Assembly: GCA_009377585.1 (NCBI GenBank)
Contig: WHTS01000059.1
Coordinates: 1 to 36,069 of the forward strand
Direction: 5' to 3'
DNA: 36,069 nucleotides
From: Betaproteobacteria bacterium
GTDB lineage: Bacteria > Pseudomonadota > Gammaproteobacteria > Burkholderiales > WYBJ01
The notes under the pieces are model-generated. The model had not been told where the DNA came from. It did no database searches and saw only the letters and a list, made by a program, of their open reading frames with translations. The position numbers were made by a program, and so were the translations under genes. Positions 1 to 8,990 of the stretch are shown here, in pieces; within the stretch, counting starts at the first letter, position 1; every line of letters begins with the position of its first letter.

Positions 1-399
1 GAGATTCCCCGACAGCACCACGCCGAGCATCGAGCCCATGAACGCGAGCAGGAAGGAGAAGAAGCGCGGCACGGGATCGCGCGGCGACATGTAGTAGCGC
101 GCATACAGCACTACCAGAAAACCGATGCCGGTGACGAGGAACGCGAACAACCACGCGAACCCGTCCATGCGCAGCCGAAAATCGAGCCCGAACTGCGGCA
201 GCCAGGCGTGGCGGCTTTGAAGGACGGTTCCGACCGAGATCGATTGGAAGCAGGCGGACACCACGAACAGCGCCGCCAGCGCGATGCTGCCGGCAAGCCA
301 TGCTTCCGCATTGCGGGCGTTCACCGGCAGCAGCGCCGCCACGACACTGCCGACGAACGGCAGTGCGAGCAGCGTGATCAGAAGCGTTGCATCGGGCAT
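1..399 (-). CDS. mrpA: Na+/H+ antiporter subunit A (MrpA/MnhA), N-terminal part
   Basis: The gene runs off the left edge; the first 133 codons are visible, starting at ATG 397-399. The protein begins MPDATLLITLLALPFVGSVV and shows several hydrophobic segments. It carries the stretch ARYYMSPRDPVPRFFSFLLA followed by FMGSMLGVVLSGNL, which is characteristic of the large MrpA subunit and its NuoL-like relatives. MrpA proteins are polytopic inner-membrane subunits of a multisubunit cation/proton antiporter, usually encoded first in an mrpA-G operon, so the remaining subunits should lie left of the window. It is on the same strand as the formate dehydrogenase operon but about 165 bp beyond its last gene, so it probably has its own promoter. 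NuoL is the main alternative; the ARYY...PVPRFFSF wording favours MrpA. Confidence 0.8.
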   Translation of the reverse strand, partial: MPDATLLITLLALPFVGSVVAALLPVNARNAEAWLAGSIALAALFVVSACFQSISVGTVLQSRHAWLPQFGLDFRLRMDGFAWLFAFLVTGIGFLVVLYARYYMSPRDPVPRFFSFLLAFMGSMLGVVLSGNL

Positions 400-563
400 T
401 TGTATTTGCTCTTCAGCCCGAAGCTTATCAAACGACTGCTGCAATCAAGGCGGGAAGGGGGTCAGGTCGACGAGTGCGACCGATTGAATTCGCGACGAGC
501 GCACATACCCCGTCGCTATCGCGACGATCGCGATTGGCAATGCGCGTTCGATCCGTTGTGCGG

Positions 564-965
564 CTACTTCTTGTTCGAATCCTTGCCGGCATCGGAGTGG
601 ATCGCATCCTCGCCGGCAGACTTCCCGCCCTTGCCGGTGCCCTTTCGCTCGGGCGCTTGGCCGGTATCCGATTCCGCCGGCGTCTTGCCGGGCGCGGTGG
701 TCACCGCCGCGGTGGTCGGACCATCGACCGGCGTGGGGTGCACGGTGATTCCCTTGGCCGCCATCCTGGCGATGTAGCGCTCGGCGACACGGTCCTGCGC
801 ACGCTTGGTCCCCTCTTGGGCTTCCGCGGCGGCCGCCTTCTTCTTCTCCAGGGCCTGCGCGGCCTTGGCCTCCTCTTCCGGCGTCGGCGGCGGCAGCTTG
901 GCCACGACGCTGCCGCAACACGCCAGCAACGCGCCAGCTGCGATCGTCATACGGACAGGATGCAT
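564..965 (-). CDS. small secreted alanine/lysine-rich protein of the formate dehydrogenase cluster
   Basis: A 133-residue protein starting at ATG 963-965, preceded by a good ribosome site (AAAGGAG, about 5 nt). An N-terminal signal peptide (MHPVRMTIAAGALLACCGS...) is followed by a charged, probably helical region starting KLPPPTPEEEAKAAQALEKK and then a low-complexity tail rich in Pro, Thr, Gly and Lys. A Cys pair (ACC) lies in the signal region, but it is not a clear lipobox. It is the last gene of the fdh operon, about 23 bp after the gamma subunit. I recall similar small proteins with a KLPPPTPEEEAKA start next to betaproteobacterial fdh genes, but no function is known. A periplasmic or membrane-surface accessory to the dehydrogenase is an inference from position only. 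Confidence 0.65.
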   Translation of the reverse strand: MHPVRMTIAAGALLACCGSVVAKLPPPTPEEEAKAAQALEKKKAAAAEAQEGTKRAQDRVAERYIARMAAKGITVHPTPVDGPTTAAVTTAPGKTPAESDTGQAPERKGTGKGGKSAGEDAIHSDAGKDSNKK

Positions 966-988
966 GGCGGCTCCTTTTCGTCGATCGA

Positions 989-2047
989 TCAAGCGGCACC
1001 GCTTCCCGGCTCGATCACCTTCACGCGCTTTCCGCCGTGCGATGCCTTGCCGCTCATCACGTCGTCGTACCAGATGCGGTGATGCTGTCTTGCCCACGAC
1101 TCGTCCACATAGCCATGGCGCATCGCGTCGTAAGCACCCCGCATGCCTACAGTGCCCAGATAGATGTGAAAGGCGAGCAGAATGATGCCGCCGAGACCGG
1201 CGACCATGTGGATGCCGTTGGCGATTTGCATCGTCTGGCGCGTCTGGTCGAAATTCGGGAAGTCGAGAATCAAGCCGGTGACCGCGGCGGTGATGCCGAT
1301 CGCCACGACCATCAGCCAGAACAGAATCTTCTGCCCGGCGTTGGCCTTGCCCGAGGGCACCTCGGAGCGGCCCGTGCGGTCCATCATGCCGCCGAAGCGC
1401 TTGAGCCAGGGCCAGTCGTAGGACTTGAACAGGTTGCTCTTCAGGAACATCACGATCATGATGGGCAGCACCACGACGAACACCGGGCCGACGAAGTTGT
1501 GCAGGATCTTCGCCGCCATCGCGACCACGGAAAACACCGTGTAGCCGAACACGGGCAGCAGCACGTTCTTGCCGAAGGTGATGATGAGCCCGGTGATGCC
1601 CAGGGTGGTGAAGACGATCGCAACCGTCCAGTGCACGATCCGCTGCACGCGGGTGAAGCGCTCGATCCGGCGGCCCGTCGGCGGCTCGGTCAGCTGAATC
1701 GGTCCACGCCACATATAGAAGCCGAGGATACCCAGCAGCGCTAGCGAGAACGCAAACCCGCCGGTGGTGGCCATCGGCACCCGGGCCGCGCGCCAGGTCT
1801 GCCCTTCGGACTGGATCAGCACGTTGGTCTCGCGGCCGCGGACCTGACTCACCTTCGGTTCGCCGTAGCGCACGTCGCGCCACACCGGCGCGTTATTTCC
1901 CGGTTGCGTTGCCTGGCGCTCCTGCTGCGCGCGCGCACGCTCGGCATCCTCGGGATTCACTGCGGGCGACTGTGCAACGGCGGCTCCTGAAAGGCAGAGC
2001 AGCGCAGCGAGCATCGCGCACGCGGGCAGGATCGAGCTGTCTCGCAT
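989..2047 (-). CDS. fdhC: formate dehydrogenase gamma subunit (cytochrome b556)
   Basis: A 352-residue membrane subunit that anchors the dehydrogenase and passes electrons from the Fe-S beta subunit through two b hemes to quinone. It has a signal peptide (residues 1-25, ending GAAVAQS), a periplasmic region, a first membrane segment near 93-113, and then the four-helix FdhI/FdoI core (about 135-300) containing RVQRIVHWTVAIVFTTLGIT, KILHNFVGP and GIHMVAGLGGIILLAFHIYL; the histidines in these helices are the expected heme ligands. The C-terminal RHGYVDESWARQHHRIWY is typical of the family. ATG 2045-2047 follows GGAGG by 5 nt. It lies 21 bp after the small lipoprotein gene. The long N-terminal extension before the first helix is common in betaproteobacterial versions. 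Confidence 0.93.
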   Translation of the reverse strand: MRDSSILPACAMLAALLCLSGAAVAQSPAVNPEDAERARAQQERQATQPGNNAPVWRDVRYGEPKVSQVRGRETNVLIQSEGQTWRAARVPMATTGGFAFSLALLGILGFYMWRGPIQLTEPPTGRRIERFTRVQRIVHWTVAIVFTTLGITGLIITFGKNVLLPVFGYTVFSVVAMAAKILHNFVGPVFVVVLPIMIVMFLKSNLFKSYDWPWLKRFGGMMDRTGRSEVPSGKANAGQKILFWLMVVAIGITAAVTGLILDFPNFDQTRQTMQIANGIHMVAGLGGIILLAFHIYLGTVGMRGAYDAMRHGYVDESWARQHHRIWYDDVMSGKASHGGKRVKVIEPGSGAA

Positions 2048-2068
2048 AAAGGCCTCCGCAGCTTCCCG

Positions 2069-2302
2069 TTACTTGATCCGGTTGTACTCGTTCTGGTTCT
2101 GCGCGCGCTCCCGCATCGCCGCGTTGTACTTCTGTACGTCGCCGTTGAACGGCGCGGCCTGGTACGGCGGCGTGTCCGGCTTGCCGCGATAGCGGCCCTC
2201 CTCGTAGTGGGCGGTCTGCTCGCGCTCGCCGCATCCGGCCAGGCCGAACGCAGCGATGCCGGCAGCGGCGAGCAGCAGCGAAACGAGCGCCCGGGGCATC
2301 AT
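2069..2302 (-). CDS. small lipoprotein of the formate dehydrogenase operon
   Basis: A 77-residue protein beginning MMPRALVSLLLAAAGIAAF. A lipobox (LAGC, Cys about residue 25) predicts lipid attachment after signal peptidase II cleavage. The mature part is short, charged and polar (EREQTAHYEEGRYRGKPDTP, then QNQNEYNRIK at the end) with no recognised domain. The start ATGA overlaps the stop of the beta subunit gene by 4 nt, so translation is coupled. Its position between the beta and gamma subunits suggests a periplasm-facing assembly or stability factor for the complex; this is inferred from context. Similar small lipoproteins recur in betaproteobacterial fdh operons. Confidence 0.75.
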   Translation of the reverse strand: MMPRALVSLLLAAAGIAAFGLAGCGEREQTAHYEEGRYRGKPDTPPYQAAPFNGDVQKYNAAMRERAQNQNEYNRIK

Positions 2303-2964
2303 GAGTTGCCTCCGCTCGCGTTTGCCGGCGCCTTCGGCGCGGGTTTCTCTTGCGGCCCGGACGAGCCCGGCTTGGTTTCCGGACGGCCGTAGGCGGTGGC
2401 CCAGCCCCAGACTTCCGAGCCCTTGCCGCGGGCCATCGCGCGGGTCCGGAAGATGTCCGCCAGCACGTCGCCGTCGCCGCCGAGCAGAGCCTTGGTGGAG
2501 CACATCTCGGCGCAGGCCGGGAGCTTGCCTTCGGCCAGACGATTGCGCCCGTACTTCTCGAACTCGGCCTGCGAACCGTCCGGCTCCGGCCCGCCCGCGC
2601 AGAAGGTGCACTTGTCCATCTTGCCACGCAGGCCGAAGGCGCCGTCCTGCGGAAACTGCGGCGCGCCGAACGGACAGGCGTAGAAGCAGTAACCGCAGCC
2701 GATGCACAAGTCCTTGTCGTGCAGCACCACCCCATCGTCCGTCTTATAGAAGCAGTCGACCGGGCACACGGCCATGCAGGGCGCATCGGAGCAATGCATG
2801 CACGCCGCCGAGATCGAGCGCTCGCCCGGAACGCCGTCGTTCAACGTGACCACGCGACGCCGGTTCACCCCCCAGGGGATGTCGTGCTCCTGTTTGCAGG
2901 CGGTGACGCAGCTGTTGCATTCGATGCACCGCTCCGCATCGCAGATGAATTTCATTCGGGCCAT
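2299..2964 (-). CDS. fdhB: formate dehydrogenase beta subunit, four [4Fe-4S] clusters
   Basis: A 221-residue electron-transfer subunit that carries electrons from the molybdenum/tungsten catalytic subunit to the cytochrome b subunit. It has four cysteine groups for [4Fe-4S] clusters: C13/C16/C19/C23, C55/C58/C63/C67, C87/C90/C93/C97, and C119/C122 with C151/C155. The chosen start is ATG 2962-2964 (MARMKFICDAERCIECNSC), preceded by GGAGA at 5 nt; a frame 13 codons longer upstream exists but is poorly supported. The conserved start next to the first cluster matches the family. It lies 81 bp downstream of the alpha gene and overlaps the lipoprotein gene. It lacks the long C-terminal membrane helix of E. 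coli FdnH. Confidence 0.93.
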   Translation of the reverse strand: MARMKFICDAERCIECNSCVTACKQEHDIPWGVNRRRVVTLNDGVPGERSISAACMHCSDAPCMAVCPVDCFYKTDDGVVLHDKDLCIGCGYCFYACPFGAPQFPQDGAFGLRGKMDKCTFCAGGPEPDGSQAEFEKYGRNRLAEGKLPACAEMCSTKALLGGDGDVLADIFRTRAMARGKGSEVWGWATAYGRPETKPGSSGPQEKPAPKAPANASGGNS

Positions 2965-3045
2965 GGCGTTCTCCGGAATCGGGATGCACACGATCTTCCG
3001 CAAGGAAAATGGTGTACGCCCCCTGGGTCTAGGCTGACACTCGCA

Positions 3046-5946
3046 TCAGGCACTCATCTTCTCGATCTGGCACAACGTCGTCTTGGTCTCCTGCATCATC
3101 GTCACCGAGTCGTAGCCGTAGGTGGTGGCAGTGTTCACGGCCTCGCCGCGCACGATCGGGTGCGCCCCCTCGGGATAGTAGGCGAGCATGTCCTTGCCCA
3201 TCCACCAGCCCGAGAAGTGGAATGGCATGAAGCTGGTGCCGGCGCCCACCCGCTCGGTCACCTGCGCCTTCACCTTCAACTGCGCGCCGGTCGGCGTTTT
3301 CACCCAGACGTACTCGTCGTGGCGCACGCCGCGATCGTTCGCATCCTTCGGATTGATCTCGACGAAGCATTCCTGCTGCAGTTCGGCGAGCCACGGATTG
3401 GAGCGCGTCTCCTCGCCTCCGCCTTCGTACTCCACCAGCCGGCCGCTGGTGAGCACGAGCGGAAACTGCTGCGAGATGTTCTTGTTCTTCTCCTGCACCG
3501 ACTTGTACAGCGTCGGCAGGCGCCAGAACACCTTCTTGTCGTCGTGGGTCGGATACTTCTCGATCAGGTCGGGACGCGGCGAGTACAGCGGCTCGCGATG
3601 CTGCGGTATCGCATCGGGGAAATTCCACACCAGCGCGCGCGCCTTCGCGTTGCCGAACGGATGACAGCCGTGCTTCATCGCCACGCGCTGGATGCCGCCG
3701 GAGAGATCGGTCTTCCAGTTCTTGCCCTCGGCCGCCTTTTTCTCGCCTGCCGTGAGATCCTCCCACCAACCCAGCTTCTTCAGCAGCACGTGGTCGAACT
3801 CCGGATAGCCGGTGGTGAGCTCGCTGTCCTTCGGATACGACCCGTCTTCGGCGAGCAGGTTGACGCCGTCGCGCTCGACGCCGAAGTTGGCGCGGAAGCA
3901 GCCGCCGCCGTCCATGAGCGATCTCGAATGGTCGTAGAGGTTGGGCGAGCCCGGGTGCTTCAGCTCCGGCGTGCCGTAGCACGGCCACGGCAGACCGTAG
4001 TAATCGCCGTCGCAGGGGCCGCCGTTCGCACGCAGGGTCTTCACGTCGAACGTGTGCTGGTTCTTCATGTGCAGCTTGAGGCGCTCGGGCGACTGCCCGG
4101 TGTAGCCGATCGTCCAGTTGGCGCGGTTGAGCTCCTTCAGGATCGATTCCGGCGACGGCTCTTCCATCTTCGCGTCGCCGTCGGGCTTCACCATGTCGTA
4201 GTTCTTGAGCATCTGTTCGCCGAAGCCGAGCTTCCTCGCAAACGCGGCCATCAGCGCCTGATCGGTCTGCGATTCGAACAGCGGCCGGATCACGCGCTCG
4301 CGCCACTGCAGCGAGCGGTTGGATGCGGTCACCGAGCCCGAGGTCTCGAATTGGGTGCATGCCGGCAGCAGGTAGACGCCTTCCTTGCGCACCATGGCGG
4401 CCATGGCCGCGGTTGCCGAGGGATACGGATCGATGACGACGATCATGTCGAGCTTCTTCATCGCCTCGACCATTTCCTTGCCGCGCGTCTGGCTGTTGGG
4501 CGCATGGCCCCAGAACACGATTGCGCGCAGGTTGGAAGGCTGGTCGATGTGCTCGTTGTTCTCCAGCACCCCGTCGATCCAGCGCGAAACCGTCAGCCCC
4601 GGCTTCTCCATCATGCCCGGGGAGAATTGCTGCTGCATCCATTCGTAGGGCACGTTCCAGACCGCGGCATAGTGCTTCCACGAGCCGGCCGAAACGCCGT
4701 AGTAACCGGGCAGCGAATCCGGATTCGGCCCCACGTCGGTGGCGCCCTGCACGTTGTCGTGGCCGCGGAAGATGTTGGCGCCCCCACCGGAGACGCCGAT
4801 GTTGCCGAGCGCGAGCTGCACGATGCAGGAGGCGCGCACCATCGCATTGCCGATGGTGTGCTGCGTCTGGCCCATGCACCAGACCAGGGTCGAGGGGCGG
4901 TTCTTGGCCATCATTTCGGCCACCATGAACACCTGTGCCTCGGGCACGCCGCACACCTCGGTGACCTTGTCCGGCGTCCACTTCGCCATCACGTCCTCGC
5001 GCACCTTGTCCATCCCGTACACGCGGTCGTTGATGTACTGCTTGTCTTCCCAGCCGTTGTTGAAGATGTGATAGAGCACGCCGAACAGGAACGGAATGTC
5101 GGTGCCGGAGCGGATGCGCACGTACTCGTCGGCGTGGGCCGCGGTGCGCGTGAAACGCGGGTCGACCACGATCATCTTGGCGCCGGTTTCCTTCGCGTGC
5201 AGCATGTGCAGCATCGAGACTGGGTGTGCCTCGGCGGCATTGGAGCCGATGTACAACGCGCACTTGGTGTTGCCCATGTCGTTGTACGAGTTGGTCATCG
5301 CACCGTAGCCCCAGGTGTTGGCCACGCCGGAGACGGTGGTGGAGTGGCAGATGCGCGCCTGGTGGTCGCAGTTGTTGCTGCCGAACAGCGACACGAACTT
5401 GCGCATCAGATACGCCTGCTCGTTGCTGTGCTTGGAGCTGCCCACCCAGTAGATGGAATCGGGGCCGGCTTCCTTCTTCAGCGCGAGGATCTTGTCACCG
5501 ACCTCGTTGATCGCCTGGTCCCAGCTGATCTTCTGATACTTGCCGTCGACCAGCTTCATCGGCGACTTCAGGCGGAACTCGCCATGGCCGTGCTCGCGCA
5601 CGGAGGCGCCCTTCACGCAATGGGCGCCGAGGTTCAGCGGCGAATCGAAAACCGGCTCGTGCCGCACCCAGACCCCGTTCTCGACCACCGCGTCGATCGA
5701 GCAACCGACCGAACAATGGGTGCAGACGGTGCGGTGCACCTCGCGCTGTACGGCCTCGGCGGCGTTGGCGACCGGGGCCGTCTGCATGGTGCCGTAGGGC
5801 AGCTGGCTTGCGAACGCACCGGCGCCTGCAACCAGGCCCGAGCGCTTGAGAAACGTTCGCCGGTCCATGGTTGGCACTTTCGCCGCGTTCAGGCGGCGCA
5901 GCCGAGGACTCGCGCCGGCCGCACCCGCGTTCTTCCTGGTCAGCAT
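3046..5946 (-). CDS. fdhA: formate dehydrogenase alpha subunit, Cys-containing molybdopterin enzyme
   Basis: A 966-residue catalytic subunit that oxidises formate to CO2 at a bis-molybdopterin Mo or W centre. A Tat signal (DRRTFLKRSGLVAGAGAFAS, residues 28-47) sends the folded enzyme to the periplasm. One N-terminal [4Fe-4S] cluster is set by C75, C78, C82 and C110. The metal-binding residue is C200 in DHQARICHSTTVSG, where E. coli FdnG/FdoG have selenocysteine, so this is a cysteine form needing no SelB machinery. The adjacent His201 is kept. The dinucleotide-binding C-terminal domain is complete. ATG 5944-5946 follows AGGAGG by 6 nt, which supports the start 27 codons before the RR motif. 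It is preceded at 11 bp by the small Tat protein gene. Confidence 0.96.
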   Translation of the reverse strand: MLTRKNAGAAGASPRLRRLNAAKVPTMDRRTFLKRSGLVAGAGAFASQLPYGTMQTAPVANAAEAVQREVHRTVCTHCSVGCSIDAVVENGVWVRHEPVFDSPLNLGAHCVKGASVREHGHGEFRLKSPMKLVDGKYQKISWDQAINEVGDKILALKKEAGPDSIYWVGSSKHSNEQAYLMRKFVSLFGSNNCDHQARICHSTTVSGVANTWGYGAMTNSYNDMGNTKCALYIGSNAAEAHPVSMLHMLHAKETGAKMIVVDPRFTRTAAHADEYVRIRSGTDIPFLFGVLYHIFNNGWEDKQYINDRVYGMDKVREDVMAKWTPDKVTEVCGVPEAQVFMVAEMMAKNRPSTLVWCMGQTQHTIGNAMVRASCIVQLALGNIGVSGGGANIFRGHDNVQGATDVGPNPDSLPGYYGVSAGSWKHYAAVWNVPYEWMQQQFSPGMMEKPGLTVSRWIDGVLENNEHIDQPSNLRAIVFWGHAPNSQTRGKEMVEAMKKLDMIVVIDPYPSATAAMAAMVRKEGVYLLPACTQFETSGSVTASNRSLQWRERVIRPLFESQTDQALMAAFARKLGFGEQMLKNYDMVKPDGDAKMEEPSPESILKELNRANWTIGYTGQSPERLKLHMKNQHTFDVKTLRANGGPCDGDYYGLPWPCYGTPELKHPGSPNLYDHSRSLMDGGGCFRANFGVERDGVNLLAEDGSYPKDSELTTGYPEFDHVLLKKLGWWEDLTAGEKKAAEGKNWKTDLSGGIQRVAMKHGCHPFGNAKARALVWNFPDAIPQHREPLYSPRPDLIEKYPTHDDKKVFWRLPTLYKSVQEKNKNISQQFPLVLTSGRLVEYEGGGEETRSNPWLAELQQECFVEINPKDANDRGVRHDEYVWVKTPTGAQLKVKAQVTERVGAGTSFMPFHFSGWWMGKDMLAYYPEGAHPIVRGEAVNTATTYGYDSVTMMQETKTTLCQIEKMSA

Positions 5947-5957
5947 GGCTCGCCTCC

Positions 5958-6203
5958 TCAGGTCCTGGCGCTGCGATAGTAGTCGCGCACGTGCTGGGTT
6001 TCGCGATAGCCCGATGACTTGCTTTTCGGCGCGGTCTCGGCGGGAGCCACGGTGCCAGCCGCGGCAGCCACCCCGGCAGCCGCCGCACCGGCACCGCCGG
6101 CACCGAGCGAAAGCAGGAAGCGGCGCCGCTTCTCATCCGGTTTGGCGGCGGCATGCGCGGGCTTGCCGGGAATCGAGCTCGTTCCAGATTTTGTATCGCC
6201 CAC
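5958..6203 (-). CDS. formate dehydrogenase region small Tat-signal protein
   Basis: An approximately 81-residue protein with a twin-arginine signal (KRRRFLLSLGAGGAGAAAAG) in its middle and a short C-terminal part ending SGYRETQHVRDYYRSART. It matches the small 'formate dehydrogenase region TAT target' family found just upstream of fdhA in proteobacteria. The start is uncertain. There is no ATG in frame; GTG 6201-6203 sits 5 nt after GGAGG and is preferred, while GTG 6207-6209 directly abuts that site. The mature domain is too small to bind a cofactor by itself. A role as Tat escort or assembly partner for the alpha subunit is an inference from gene order. Confidence 0.75.
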   Translation of the reverse strand: MGDTKSGTSSIPGKPAHAAAKPDEKRRRFLLSLGAGGAGAAAAGVAAAAGTVAPAETAPKSKSSGYRETQHVRDYYRSART

Positions 6204-6253
6204 ATTCACCTCCGTCCCATGTGTATGCGCACCTCAGTGCGGTGCTTTGCTCG

Positions 6254-6919
6254 TCAGTCGATGGCGAACGATTCCCGTTCGAGCACCATGAAGGATTCCG
6301 TGAATTCCGCGACAGGGCGATAATAATTTGCCCCGGTATGCGCACATATCGCTCCCGTGCAGCGTTCGAACCAGGGCTCGATGTAGGCGCCGAAGAACCG
6401 ATGCTGCTCCCCGGCGTCCGCCGGTGCGCGGCCAGGGTCTCCCGCGATCAGCAGGCGCATCGTTTCGCACAGTGCCGAGAGGTGGTCTTCCAACATGGTG
6501 GCATGCGCTGCGCGCTGCAGCCCGAGCAGGGCGAGCGCCTTGCGCAATTCCGCCAACGGCTTCTCCATCATGAATCCGGTGAGCCAGTGCGAGCCGTGCA
6601 GATTGACTTCGGACTTGCCGACACCGATGAAAAGATCGATGTATTCCTGCTGCGCTGCTTCGGAATCCATCACGCTGCTCGCGGCGCGTAGGTTGTCCCA
6701 CGTATTACCGAGCCCGAACGCCTTGCTGTCGACCCTGTCCAGGAACATCGGGGGACCGAGCGGCGCTGCCGCCGCGATCGCCTGCAGCAGTCCCCGATCC
6801 GGTCCATCGGCGTAGAGGCGCGCCAGCAATGCGTAGAAGTCGGCGCGGGTCTGATCCTCCGGCAGGAGCGGATCGAGTAAGGCTTGCTGGTTGCCGGAAA
6901 TATGCGCGATCTCAGACAT
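6254..6919 (-). CDS. TorD/DmsD-family chaperone for formate dehydrogenase
   Basis: A 221-residue, mostly helical cytoplasmic protein of the TorD (redox enzyme maturation) family. These chaperones bind the Tat signal of a molybdoenzyme and hold back export until the cofactor is inserted. Family features are the N-terminal RADFYALLARLYADGPDRGL, the central EYIDLFIGVGKSEVNLHGSH and the C-terminal FFGAYIEPWFERCTGAI. ATG 6917-6919 overlaps the end of the upstream polyferredoxin gene by 8 nt, which implies translational coupling; a start five codons upstream is possible but less likely. The partner is almost certainly the alpha subunit encoded two genes downstream. Confidence 0.88.
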   Translation of the reverse strand: MSEIAHISGNQQALLDPLLPEDQTRADFYALLARLYADGPDRGLLQAIAAAAPLGPPMFLDRVDSKAFGLGNTWDNLRAASSVMDSEAAQQEYIDLFIGVGKSEVNLHGSHWLTGFMMEKPLAELRKALALLGLQRAAHATMLEDHLSALCETMRLLIAGDPGRAPADAGEQHRFFGAYIEPWFERCTGAICAHTGANYYRPVAEFTESFMVLERESFAID

Positions 6920-8990
6920 CGCGAATGTCCACACCGCCCTTTTGCTTCATCATGTCGATGACCCGGCAGTCGGCGCACATCTTGAGCCGCTCCAGCGCAC
7001 CCGGTTCGGCGAACATGGAGTGGCTGGCGAGCCTCGCCAGCATCGTGCCGATCATCTTTTCGGTGCCCAGCGCCTTGCCGCACGCGATGCAGTTGAAGAT
7101 CGCCGTCTCGTGCAGGACGCGGGCGGACTTGGATTCCGCGCCGAGCGCAAGCCGCGGCGAGAACGCGATCGCGTTCTCGGGGCAGGTCGCGGCGCACAGC
7201 CCGCATTGCACGCAATTGCGCTCGATGAAGGAGAGCTGCGGCTTCGCCGGGTTGTCCAGCAGGGCGCTCGTCGGGCAACTGCCGACGCAGGCGAGGCACA
7301 GCGTGCAGGCGTCTCGATCGACTTCGATCGTGCCGAACGGGGAGCCGGCCGGCAAGGGGATCTCTTCCCGCGCATGCAGTGCCTGTTTCGCGAGATGCTC
7401 GATCGCCATGAAGACGCTGGTGCGCTTGTCGCTGCCGGCGGCAAACGTGGCAGGCGTCTGGACGCAGCGTCCAGCCGGCCAATCCCACAGCTCGCGATCG
7501 AGCGCCGCCGCATCGCCTGCCTCGAACAAGCGGAAGTGCGGTCCGTCGTAACCCAGCCCCTGGACGATGGTTTCGGCGATTTCCATTTGCGCAGCGAGCG
7601 CCTCGCGATACGCCGGGGCCTCGTCACCGGCGAGCAGGACAGCCACCTGGCTCGCGCCGTACGCCGCCGCGACGAGCCACGTGTCGAGCCCGGTTGAAGC
7701 GACGTGCTGCACTTCCAGCGGTAAACAGCGCGCGGGCAGGCCGCGATGGCGCCGCGCGAGGCGCGAGAGCACAGGGCGTCCCGCTTCCGCGTGCAGCAGC
7801 AGGCATGCATCGCGGCCGCCGGCAGCGGCATAGGTCTGGAGCATCGTGCGCATGCGCCGCGCCGTATCGGGGACCGACGGATAGGCGTATGTCATGGCAC
7901 CCGACGGGCACACGGTCGCACACGCGCCGCAGCCCATGCACAGGTGCGGTTCGACCCGGACGTGGTCGCCGTCGGCGCGAATCGCCTCGGTCGAGCACAC
8001 ATCGATGCAGCGCGAGCAACCGGTCTTCTTCGCGCGGCTGTGCGCGCAGATCGAGGCGTTGTAAGCGAAGTACCTGGGTTTCTCGAACTCGCCCGTCAGC
8101 GTGGCGAGCCGGGCGACGGCTTGCGCCTGCGCGACCGGGTCGGCGCCAGGGCTCAGATACCCCTGCGGCGGCTGATGCATGCGCAAGTGCGGCACGCGCT
8201 GCAGATCGAGCACCAGGTCGAAACGCTCCATGCGTTTCGGCTCGCGGCGCTCGAAATCGATGGCGCCGACGACGCCACAAGCCGTGACGCAAGCCCGGTG
8301 CGCACGGCAGCGCGCGGCATCGACCTGATAGCTCCAGTCGATGGCGTTCTCGGGGCAGGCGTGGATGCAGGCGTTGCAGCGCGTGCACAGGTCGAGGTCG
8401 ATGGGATTGTCCTGCGCCCATTCCACCTCGAATGCACCCAGCCAGCCGCCGATGCGCGCGAGCCTGCCCGAAAAAACCGGAAAGTTGCGCTCGGCCGGCA
8501 GCTCGGTTCCTGTGCTGCGTCCGGTCGCGAGCACCGCGACCGCGAGCTGGCCGGCGAGCACGCCGGCCCAGTGCAGCGCCGCATCCAGGGGCCCGACGAT
8601 CAGCAGCTGGCCTTCCGACTTGTACGAGACGGCGGGAACCGGATCGGAATCGGGCAAGGCCGCCGCCGCCAGCAGCGCGGCGATCTTCGGTGTTGCTGCT
8701 TTCGCCTGCTGCGACCAGCCGCCGGTTTCGCGGATATTGACGAAGCGAATGGTCTGAGTGCGGCCGCGCTCCTCCGCACAATCGCCGAGCAGCCGCGACT
8801 CCTGCGTGCAGGCGACCAGCGCATCCCCGCTCACCGCGTCGGCGAATTGCGCCAGCTCGCGCTGGCAAAGCGCCGTGGCGATCCGGGGCGACTCCACAAG
8901 CCCGAGCGCCCGGCCGAGCCCTTGTGCATCGAGCGGCATGCTGGCGTTGCACGAGCAGATGTGCAGCTGCTTGCCGCGCAGGCCGCTCAT
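6912..8990 (-). CDS. large 4Fe-4S polyferredoxin of the formate dehydrogenase cluster
   Basis: A 692-residue cytoplasmic protein with many ferredoxin-type cysteine groups: CTRCNACIHACP (about 202-213), CRAHRACVTAC, CSRCIDVC, CMGCGACATVCP (about 347-358), CTLCLACVGSCP and CVQCGLCAATCP in the C-terminal third, then CIACGK and CADC near the end. There is no signal peptide or membrane helix. Proteins of this type are standard neighbours of betaproteobacterial fdh operons. A role in electron supply during cofactor insertion, or as an alternative electron acceptor, is inferred. Its start overlaps the DUF3306 stop by 4 nt (ATGA) and its end overlaps the chaperone gene. The sequence appears complete. 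Confidence 0.85.
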   Translation of the reverse strand: MSGLRGKQLHICSCNASMPLDAQGLGRALGLVESPRIATALCQRELAQFADAVSGDALVACTQESRLLGDCAEERGRTQTIRFVNIRETGGWSQQAKAATPKIAALLAAAALPDSDPVPAVSYKSEGQLLIVGPLDAALHWAGVLAGQLAVAVLATGRSTGTELPAERNFPVFSGRLARIGGWLGAFEVEWAQDNPIDLDLCTRCNACIHACPENAIDWSYQVDAARCRAHRACVTACGVVGAIDFERREPKRMERFDLVLDLQRVPHLRMHQPPQGYLSPGADPVAQAQAVARLATLTGEFEKPRYFAYNASICAHSRAKKTGCSRCIDVCSTEAIRADGDHVRVEPHLCMGCGACATVCPSGAMTYAYPSVPDTARRMRTMLQTYAAAGGRDACLLLHAEAGRPVLSRLARRHRGLPARCLPLEVQHVASTGLDTWLVAAAYGASQVAVLLAGDEAPAYREALAAQMEIAETIVQGLGYDGPHFRLFEAGDAAALDRELWDWPAGRCVQTPATFAAGSDKRTSVFMAIEHLAKQALHAREEIPLPAGSPFGTIEVDRDACTLCLACVGSCPTSALLDNPAKPQLSFIERNCVQCGLCAATCPENAIAFSPRLALGAESKSARVLHETAIFNCIACGKALGTEKMIGTMLARLASHSMFAEPGALERLKMCADCRVIDMMKQKGGVDIRDV

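Noticed and set aside
511-526. Stem cgtcgc-tatc-gcgacg as terminator of the fdh operon
   Set aside because: Only 6 bp and no T-run; too weak to call.
564-1883. A 439-codon minus-strand frame spanning the gamma subunit
   Set aside because: Only its last 133 codons are a real gene; the rest is an out-of-frame reading of the cytochrome b subunit.
2350-5979. A 1209-codon open frame on the plus strand
   Set aside because: It lies exactly antisense to fdhA and fdhB, is rich in His/Arg/Val/Gly from third-position GC bias, and has no recognisable domain.
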